Shown here piece after piece: positions 56,066 through 64,000 of a stretch of 64,000 nt of DNA. Where the stretch lies: contig OZ237765.1 in assembly GCA_965178125.1 (NCBI GenBank), forward strand, positions 62,001-126,000. The letters run 5' to 3'. Under the pieces are notes generated by a model. The model saw only the letters and a program-made list of their open reading frames with translations, made no database searches and was not told where the DNA came from. Numbering within the stretch: the stretch's first letter is position 1; each line of letters begins with the position of its first letter. A program made the translations under genes and the position numbers. This DNA comes from Bilabrum cf. latius (taxonomy: Eukaryota; Bigyra: Bicosoecida; Bigyra; Bicosoecida).

Positions 56066-58765
56066 ATGAGGCCATGGGCGCGAATCGTATCGCCTCGAGA
56101 CCGTGGCAAGAATCCGTATCCATCGGCTCTGAAGAGCTCTGGGGGGTAGCAATTGGATGGCGAGGCCGCCCCAAGCACTGCAATATGCTGTGTTAAATAC
56201 ACCACTGCTTCGGACCGTACGGGTGGTTTGCAATCGGGAACAGACGACTCTGTCACTCTGTCAGTGGCTGTCGGGGATGAAGATGGCTACATTTGGGCGT
56301 GCCAGCCGGCGAGCCGGTCCCATGCACTGGAACCGTTCCGCGCGCACATGGCACCTGTATGTGGCGTTGAATAGCTGGACTCGGAGCAGCTGCCGTGCGC
56401 TGCGGGCAGCTTTGTGCTCGCCTCGAGCGGCAGAGATGGCGAATGCTCGGTTTGGCGCTGCCAGGCACTTGCCCTGGGGCAGCTGCCGGAGGGACGGCCG
56501 CAGGTGCAGCAGATCGTGCGGGTTCGTAGTGCTATTGGCTCCTTCTGCGCCGCTCGGTTCCTTGCCTGGCCGGCCCCGATTCATCCCGCGAGTGTGACAG
56601 AGAAAAGTGCCCAGGCTCGGGCTCGGGTGCTCGTGGCGGCACCGGGGTGCGGGGAGGGCGGTGCCTTCCTGTGCCTGTGCGAGGAGGAAAGCGAGCAGCA
56701 GGCAATGGGTGGCAGTACAGGTGTGACGAGTGAGAGCAAGTCCCAGGGAGACGGGGAAGGGGCTAGGGGATCAGATCCCTGGGCCCAAGGGGCCAGTTGG
56801 TCGCAAGCATGGGGCTGCTTGCTGGGCCCACCGGAGGCACCCCCGGGGGATATCGCTGCGGAGGCACTAGGCATGGACCGTTTGAAGAAGAAGAACAAGA
56901 AGAAGAACCGAAAAAAGAAAAAGCAACAGGCGGGACTGATGCATCTGCAGGGGCTCGAGCCTGCACCCGGCAGCGAAGAGGAGGATGAGGAGGACGACGA
57001 ATAGGACCCGGACGACGCGGGCGGCTCCCCGTCCTCGTCAATGCCCGGGGAAGCGATGCTGATGCACATCGACCTGGTTCCGCAGTTGCGCGGCGCCCTC
57101 ATGATAAGGTCCTACGATGGTGGGGTGGTCTCTTGCGACACGATTGCGATCCCCGGCGTCTCAGGTGCATCGCAGGGTGGCGCAGGCACGTCCTCCGACT
57201 TCCGTGCGCCCGAGATGGGCAGGAAGACGGTGTCGGCGCGCGCCGCCAGGTGTTCCGTGTTGTGCACTGCCACCGCCCCTGCGAGGATGCTGGGTGCACC
57301 GCACGGTGGTGGGACGCGGCCGTTCTTGGTGGCCTGCGGGACGTCCTCCCGGGTGCTCTCCTTTTTGGTGCTTAGGATGAAGGCGGGGAGAGGCATCCAG
57401 GGTGCAGGGGCTGGGACAGGTGGGATCGAGGGTGGCCCGGGGTTGTTGAGGACAGCGAAAAAGACTGCATCGGGGGGCACGAGACCCCTTGTTGTGGAGT
57501 TGGGTGTGGATGGAGGTGTGGATGGAGGTGGAGGCGTCCATCGGGAGAGTGCCAGTTCCAGTGCCCCGGCCCCGGCCCCGACCTCTGCAGCTGGATTCGG
57601 CAGCAGCAGCAGCATAGGCAGTCAGTCCGGGCCCCTCGTTCCCGAGAGCATGTGCCTCGGTCTCGCGCTGCAGCTGCCCACCAAGGGTATCGCTGAGGTG
57701 AAATGGATCCCGGAGACAGAGGGCGGCGATGCGATGGGGAGGAGGACGGGCAGCGCGGCTGGACACTCGTCAGGTGCGGGTGCAGGCGCTTGGGTTGAGG
57801 CTGGGGCTGTTTAGCACGATGATGTCGCGGGGCATGGCAGCAGCAGCGGTCCCCGCTCGCTGCTGGGCGTGGCCTGCTGGGATGGGACCCTGCGGCTGGT
57901 GCGTGCCTGTGTGACGAGTGCGAGCGACGAAGAGATGCAGGCGCGGCGGCGGGGAGTGTCCCTCCAAGGGGGGCTGCTTGAGGAGGGGGGTCTTCAGACC
58001 AAGGCCAAGGGCATGGGCAAGGGCAAGGGCAAGGTGAAGGGGTGGATGCCCGAGGCCCTGGGCCCCTGGGAAGTGAGGGCGAGTCAGGTGATGGTACTCG
58101 GGGCAGCGGCACCGCATGCTGGGCTCATGCTGGCAGGGGCTGCCGCTGCTGCCGCTGCTGTCGCTGCTGCCGCTGCTACCGCTGCTGGTGCTGCTGGTGC
58201 AGGGGACAGGCCCGGCCCCGGCTCTCGGTTGGCGCACGAGGATGGTGCGCCGGTGGGAAAACGATAGCTGGTGGATGGGGCAGAGGCGGAGGCAGTTGGA
58301 CCAGCCAAGGCCGATGGCATCGGGGCCAGCGCTATGATGAGTGTGAGAAAAACCGGAATCAGCGAGCAGCAGGTGTCCGCCCAGCCGGATGCCGGGCAGG
58401 GACAGCAGCAGGAGCAGGAGCAGGAGCAGGAGCTGGCCGTGCTGGCAGAGGAATTCGGAATCAAAAATCTGAACGCAGGAGGTCTTCTCCGCCTGTCCTC
58501 TGCCAGGCGGAGGGCGGCTGTGGCCGAGGCGGTGGGGCGGGGCACCAACCGGGCGGGGGGGCTGCTTGCTGCGGCCCCCAGCAGGGAGGCCCAGGCGGTG
58601 GGCTGGGACCCCGTCTCTGCCTCGGCGGGGCCCGTGCATGCCGGGGGTGCGACTGGGCTCGGCGTGACGATTTCCAGCGGTGTGATGAGTGGTGGGGGTG
58701 GCGGTGTCGTGCTCGCGGCGGGGGACAAGAGCGGCGCCGTGACGGCATGGCTCCCTCTGGGGTGA
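56066..58765 (+). CDS. WD40-repeat protein, perhaps GNB1L/ASA1-like
   Basis: 899 residues, single exon, ATG at 56066. Recognisable WD-repeat strands are [42 protein letters not shown] and, at the C-terminus, [17 protein letters not shown]. The layout, with a final repeat of this type and a [13 protein letters not shown] repeat before it, recalls GNB1L/ASTRA-associated Asa1, but long Gly/Ala/Lys-rich insertions make this tentative. Five TAG codons (56147-56149, 56372-56374, 57002-57004, 57812-57814, 58265-58267) are read as Gln. One lies inside a repeat, between HMAPVCGVE and LDSEQLP. It ends in TGA within the first copy of the 91-base repeat. Confidence 0.65.
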
Positions 58766-59055
58766 GCGAGGTGTGATGAGTGGTGGGGGTGGCGGTGTCG
58801 TGCTTGCGGCGGGGGACAAGAGCGGCGCCGTGACGGCATGGCTCCCTCTGGGGTGAGCGAGGTGTGATGAGTGGTGGGGGTGGCGGTGTCGTGCTTGCGG
58901 CGGGGGACAAGAGCGGCGCCGTGACGGCATGGCTCCCTCTGGGGTGAGCGAGGTGTGATGAGTGGTGGGGGTGGCGGTGTCGTGCTTGCGGCGGGGGACA
59001 AGAGCGGCGCCGTGACGGCATGGCTCCCTCTGGGGTGAGCGAGGTGTGATGAGTG
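58681..59055 (+). repeat. Four tandem copies of a 91-base unit at the WD40 gene end
   Basis: Copies start at 58681, 58772, 58863 and 58954, each beginning tgtgatgagtggtggg, with a partial fifth at 59045. The first copy holds the last codons and the TGA of the WD40 gene; the others are in the 3' flank. Because 91 is not a multiple of 3, later copies cannot extend the protein in frame. The remaining DNA to 59148 has no gene. Confidence 0.95.
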
Positions 59056-59148
59056 CATCGGTCAGATCACAGGATGGATGAATCAAAGTAGACTATTGCA
59101 TCTAAAATCTCATGCCAATTGTGGCGCGTCTCATGTGACACAACCCGT

Positions 59149-62100
59149 TCAGAACCCGATCGTGGTGACACCAGCGCGGCTGCTCCTCCTCGAGTTCGCA
59201 GAGGAGGCGCTGACGGCGCTGTGCCTGGAGGCCTGCCCGCCATGATGGCGACCCGCCGCATGGTGACCCGCCGCATGCTGGTGGCGCCCCCGCTCCCCTC
59301 TGCGACCGCTGTGGCCCCCACCCTCAAGCCCAGCTCCAGCCCCAGCCCCAGCCCCAGCCCCGGACCCTCGAGGCCTCCTCGATTCCATGACCTGCTGCCG
59401 CCTCGACGGCTCCCTCCGTATCCTCAGCGACAGCACGTCAGATCGCCCCTCCCTCGCGCGGTGGTACAACGCCCGATCATCTTCATCTTCATTTTCGGGC
59501 CGAGCAGTCCCCAGAGCGGCAGGGGGCAGACTGCGGGCGCCGCCCGAGACAGACGATGAAGATGAAGAAGCGAACATGTGCGAGAAACTGCCCTATCTGA
59601 TGGGAAGTCCCGGCTGCTGCAGCCCTCCAGACACTGCACTGTGGTGCCCTGCCCCCCGAAGGTGCTGCTCCCCGCGCACCACAGCTGCGCCCCACTGGGA
59701 GCCTCCATCCTCCTCCTCCTCCTCCTCCTCCTCCTCGTCCTCGTCCTCGTCATCATCCCCGCTCCCCGACGAGTCCCCGTCATCAAGCGCGCCATCATCA
59801 TCAGATCTTGTCGTGCTACCCTAGTGCCCCCCACCCTATTCTTGTTCCCCATGCCCTCCACGAGACAGCTCCACCCGCCTCCTCTTACTGGCCCTGGGGC
59901 CGTCCTCCCCGCCCCCACTAGCCCCCGTCTAGTGGCTCTCCTGGGACGCCTCCGCGCCCCACTCGTCATCCTCTCCCGTGCTGGCTCCCACCGCATCCTC
60001 GTCCTCATCCTCATCCTCATCATCATCGTCCTCCTCCTCCTCCTCATCCGCTGACACCACCTCGCCCCTGGAGTTGACCTCCATGGCCTCACCGCGGCTC
60101 GACTCCGCCCCCATATCCGCAAAGCTAGCCAGCGAATGGGAGTGGGAGGCGCCTGCACCAGCGATGGAGCGCTGCCGCACGCCTCCACCAGCACCCTAGC
60201 TACCCCCCTGAGTCTTGTTCCCTGGGCCCATGGCCCGGTGCATGGCGCCCCTCACCCTCGCCCTGGTGGACGCGACCCCGCTCTCCAGCGAGTCCACCAG
60301 CTCCTGCCTCTCCCGCGCTCGGATGGCTCCTGCGGCCGCTTCCAGGGCGCGCTCCTCTGGGTCTGCAGACCCCGGGGAGACTACCCGTGTGACGAGCATG
60401 GGCCTGATCCTCACCCGCCTGCGCTTCCTGCCGTTGCGCAGGATCGACCGGGGTCCTCGCTGCTGCTGCTGCTGCTGCTGCTGCTCTCGCTTGTCAGCTC
60501 GCTGCGACAGTTCTGTGCCCGAGCCCCTGTCCACTCTCGTCCCAGTGCCTCGCACCTTCCCGTCCTAGTCAGCGTACTAGCCGTGTTCCCCAGGAGCACG
60601 ACCCGCGTGTTCCCCAGGAGCATGACCCGCCTGGACTGGCGCCGAGCTTGCACTCTCCACTGGCAGCCGACGGAAGGCTGCAGCAGGCTGATGACCAATA
60701 CCACGACCATGACCATGACCATGATCTTGCAGCGCATGCATGTGACCGTGAGTGCTGCCACCATCGTGCATTGCACCCCCCGCACTTCCGACCACACGTG
60801 CCTATACCTCGCTGTTCCTGGTTGGTACCCCAGACCTGCTAATCCCAATGCCCGCCTGCACTGCCAGCGCCTGCACCACCGGGTCTGGCAGCCTCACCAG
60901 CTGCAGGCCGCCGCCCCATGCCGGGAGCCAGGCCCACTGCGGGAGCGTGCTGGGAGCGGTAGCAACGCGAGTGGTTGCAGCTGCATACACTGATGCTGCT
61001 GACGCCGATGATGACGAAGCAAGGGCAGCTTGCACACTTCCGGCACCTGCATTGGCCTGTGGTGAGAGCGCCGGTACGCGCAACGCCGCAGAGGCAAGAT
61101 GAGTGTCAGGGTGCAGCCCACGGCGGTGCAACACACCCGCTGCAGTAGGAAGTGCATCCCGTGCTTCCCTGGCCCTTGCCCTGCTGGCCTGCAGCGCCGC
61201 TCTCACGCTCGCTGGGCTGTGGGGATCCCCCTCTGTCCCCCACCGGCGCAGCGGGAGCCCCTCCCCACGGTGGGCCACCCGTTGTTCCCTGGGACTGCGC
61301 AGTCCCCTGGATCTCGGCTGTTCACCGGGGCTCCGGGGCCCCCTCCTTGAGCTGGCTCTGCTCCACGGGGATCTAGGAGGAGAGGGGAGCGTGGGCTGCT
61401 CCTCGGGTGCTGTGGCTGCCAGCCCGTCGGCTGACCCCTGCGAGTGTCCGTCCATGGTGCCGCGGGCTGAGCGGCTGTCTGCGTCATCCCCGGCCAGGTT
61501 ACTTGAGAGGCCATGCTCTCGATCGGGCGTGACGAGACGCTGTTCCCTGGCCCGGCCTAGTGCAGCGGCACCTCCTGCAGCACTGGGGCTGGGGCTGGTC
61601 CTGGTGCTGCTGCTACGACTCGCGGTGGCGCTTTCTGCTGCGTGAATGCTGCTGCTGTCAGATCTACCAGCTGCAGTGGCCTCAACTGGACTGGTGGCAG
61701 TTGCTGCGCTGCTCGAAACCGCCCTGGCTGGCAACGTCTGGCTCTTGGGCTGGTGATCCGTTGGCGAGGCACCGCCACTCCCTTCTGCACCCGTGCCTGC
61801 TACACCACTGGCAGCACCCTCACTGTTAGCGTAAGCGTGATCGTCGCGCTTTGGCTCGCTAGCCTGCTGCTGCCTTGCAGTGGCAGTGCGTTGATCAGCG
61901 CGCCCGGGCGAGACCTCCTCCCCAGATGCGGCAAAAGCCTCGGCTGCTTCTGAAAGCGGACAAGAATCAGCTGCTGCCTCGATCGGTTTACCGGCCTTCA
62001 TATCTGCTTCAGCTGCCTCGCCGCTGGCATCAAGAGGGACGCGGAGCTCGCCATCATCCCCCTATTCGTCGTGGCCATCGTCGCGCATGGACACTTGCTC

Positions 62101-64000
62101 GTCAGTACCCCCGCATGCACTGGTGTGCCTGGGGTCCTCATCCCGCGCATGCCCTGGCTCATCCATCTGGTCCTTCTTGTTATTGTCCTCGTCCTGCCGG
62201 ATATTGGAAGCTGCAGCTTCCTTATCTTGCTCTTCATTGGTCCCAAATGCGTCACCAGCTGCCTACAGCACCTCATTGCGCATGGCCTGCCCCTCGACTC
62301 CGCCTTCGATAGAGCCTTTGTGCGCCATTCGGCTCGTCTCATCACGGCCTCTGACCTCCTGCTTCTTCCCACCGTCCTCGTCCCCGTCCTCGTCGTTGTC
62401 CATCGGTGCCTGTCCCGAACTGGCGCTCTCATTGGTACCACTGCCACCGGCCTCTTTCTTGACTGAGGTCGAGCTGCTAGCCCCAGCCCGAGCTCCAGCA
62501 CCAGCACCAGCTCCAGCTCCAGCATCACCTGTCGAGTTGAGCCTGCACCTGAACTCAGCCTCTGGCCTCACCACCCGCTCCAGCCACGCCTCATGCGAAT
62601 CCAGCCAATTGACATGCCCCCCCTCAGCCCCCCCCTGAGTCCCCCCCTGAGTCCCCCCCTCAGGCCCCCCCGTCAGCACCGCCGTCTCCCCTCGCCTCAC
62701 CCTCCCGATCATCCCTGCCACGCTCCTGCTTACCCCGCCCGCATCCTGTTGTTCCCCGGTTGCAACCATCTCCCATAGCATAGCCACGTAACCCCCAGAC
62801 CCTTGTTCCCTGACTAGCCACTCCACGGTGCTGCTCGCATCCAGGAGCACCTGGCGAGAGGCATCGCTAGGGCTGGCAACGCGGTTCGCCGCCCCGCAGA
62901 GCAGCAGCTGCTGCGGACGGCCCGCCTGCGGAACCGACCGGATGGCGAGCGCGGCGCCGGGCAGTGCCCCGATCATGGGGGCCCACTTGCCCTTGCCCAG
63001 CTTCCTGGGTATCTCCGAGAGCGGCTTGGCGAGCGCCACGCTCAGTGCCCGCCTGGGGGGCACACCATGCTTGAGGGCCAGGGTGCGGGCGCGGGCGGAC
63101 GCAGGCAGCACGAAGATGACGGCGCGGTCTGGTTTGCAGGGGGGCAGCGGCCTGAGCGGCTGGGGGGGTTGCTGGTGTGACGAGTGCTCGGTCCCTTGTC
63201 GCATGCCGGCGCTCGGCCGCTTGAGGGGCGAGCCGAGCGCGGCGGCGGCTGCCTCCACAGCGGCCTCAGCGGGATCCGTTTCTCTGCCTGCTCCGCCTGC
63301 TCCGCCTGCTCCGCCACCGTCCATGATACCACCAGCGTCTTTGGCGCTGTCTTTCTGTGCACCCATGCTCTTCTCGCTGTCGGGCGAAGGACCGGATGGT
63401 GAACCGCCCGTTGCTGCTTTCTGCAGGGCGGGCCTCGTCTTGGCGCCCTGATGCACCTGGGCCTGCACCTGGGCTTGAGCCTGGGCCTGGGCCTGGGATG
63501 CAGACTCGGCTGGGCGAGCTGCAGCACCATGCAGTGCACTCGCGGTGGGAGAGTCGGCGGGAGGAGGAGTGAGTCCCGAGAAGGAGCCCATGCCTGCTCC
63601 AGTACCGCGCGACCCCTCGGTCTCGGTCCCAATGCGCAGCCCCTGCCGCTTCTCGTGTCGCTCTCCTACGGCCGGCACTGCGGCCCGCTCCTGCACCGCA
63701 ATGCGATGCATCGTCTCACGGCCCGGCAGGCTGTCCTCCATCGCAAGGGCACTGTCGTGCATTGCAGACTGATGCGGCCCCGATGCCCCCACGTTGGGGG
63801 GAAACCCCAGCAGGGAATCCCCCGGGATCAGCCCCCCCTGCCCACGAATGAAAGCCATGAGGCTGTCTTCGCCGGCCCCTGAGAGCGAGCCCAGACTGGC
63901 TCCATTGGTATTCGTCACACCCGGCCCCATCTCGTCCTTGTCCTGGTCCCAGGGCCGGCTGGTCCCACCCGCCAGAGAGTGGGGCAGACCCGGGGCACCG
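59149..64000 (-). CDS. Very large low-complexity protein, N-terminus off the window (partial)
   Basis: One frame stays open from the right edge to TGA at 59149-59151, over 1600 residues, if ten TAG codons are Gln: 62263-62265, 62062-62064, 60802-60804, 60577-60579, 60565-60567, 60196-60198, 59929-59931, 59836-59838, 59821-59823 and 59593-59595. A compact part near 62500-63170 looks folded (AVIFVLPASARARTLALKHG, GKGKWAPMIGALPGAALAI, EWLVREQGSGGYVAMLWEM). The rest is Ala/Gly/Ser-, Arg- and acid-rich, with an unbroken acidic run near 60000-60060. No family is recognised; a nuclear protein is a guess from composition. With ten UAG codons it is the strongest single-gene case for reassignment by continuity, though not by conservation. 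Confidence 0.55.

Noticed and set aside
58084-59058. Long minus-strand Pro/His-rich frame with repeats
   Set aside because: It is a shadow of the 91-base repeat and the WD40 gene on the plus strand.
1-64000. TAGs as pseudogenes, sequencing errors or frameshifts
   Set aside because: Errors or decay would also produce TGA, TAA and frameshifts inside domains. Only TAG occurs repeatedly, in 22 unrelated genes, with the frame kept.
1-64000. UAG as pyrrolysine, leucine or another amino acid
   Set aside because: At the positions with clear family conservation the expected residue is Gln (GMPP, bulb lectin, DUF423), and TAG alternates with CAG in a Gln-Glu run.
1-64000. CRISPR arrays, insertion sequences or bacterial operons
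   Set aside because: No spacer-separated repeats, transposase motifs or Shine-Dalgarno-led clusters were seen. Introns and protein content are eukaryotic.

Overview
The window is nuclear DNA of a GC-rich, gene-dense single-celled eukaryote. The evidence is GT-AG introns, eukaryote-only proteins (Ragulator, NECAP, RNA polymerase I RPA43, TTC27, TMX2, TMTC, C2H2 zinc fingers, a DEK_C-type domain) and very short gaps between genes. The lineage cannot be named from the sequence. Most genes have one to four exons and carry long Ala/Gly/Ser/Glu-rich insertions.

The central result is that the standard genetic code does not fit. About 60 in-frame TAG triplets interrupt 22 otherwise continuous genes on both strands. 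Where a family has a conserved residue at the TAG, it is glutamine. Examples are the IGQPKD motif of GDP-mannose pyrophosphorylase, the bulb-lectin LQDDG motif, the YQ-x-x-HA motif of TMEM256/DUF423 and a Gln-Glu run in RPA43. Coding regions therefore end at TGA (most genes) or TAA (four genes), and UAG reads as Gln. All gene limits below use that reading; with the standard code nearly every gene would be cut into two to eleven pieces.

Layout, left to right: a partial multi-pass membrane protein (1-1461, minus); a TPR-JmjC oxygenase (1516-3774, minus); a DEK_C-domain protein (3771-6372, minus); a large leucine-rich-repeat protein (6778-11916, minus); an RBM18-like RNA-binding protein (12452-13063, minus); a giant TMTC-type protein (13420-21393, minus); TMEM256 (21921-22307, plus); RPA43 (22423-23643, minus), divergent from a second TMTC protein (23658-26888, plus); NECAP (26989-29050, minus), divergent from TMX2 (29066-30166, plus); a 14-finger C2H2 protein (30831-32549, minus); a doubtful membrane protein (32852-33463, minus); a PYROXD2-like oxidoreductase (33667-35808, minus); a LAMTOR2-like protein with a huge charged repeat tail (36171-38289, plus); a secreted bulb-type lectin (39317-40999, minus); a gene-poor, AT-richer stretch (41000-42470); a pectin acetylesterase/Notum-like enzyme (42471-43763, minus); TTC27 (43923-49175, minus), divergent from guanylate kinase (49257-50147, plus); a GH27 alpha-galactosidase (50302-52147, plus); a DGAT2-family acyltransferase (52391-54133, minus); GDP-mannose pyrophosphorylase (54413-55894, minus); a WD40 protein (56066-58765, plus); and a very large protein of unknown function running off the right edge (59149-64000, minus).

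Several genes share a secretory-pathway and sugar theme: GDP-mannose synthesis, two TMTC O-mannosyltransferase-type proteins, an ER thioredoxin-like protein, an alpha-galactosidase, a carbohydrate esterase and a lectin. They are not an operon. Four short DNA words (cores GTGACGAG, TTGTTCCCTGG, GGTTGCAACC and GTGCAYTGCA) recur on both strands, mostly inside genes and in different reading frames. They look like a DNA-level signal rather than protein repeats.
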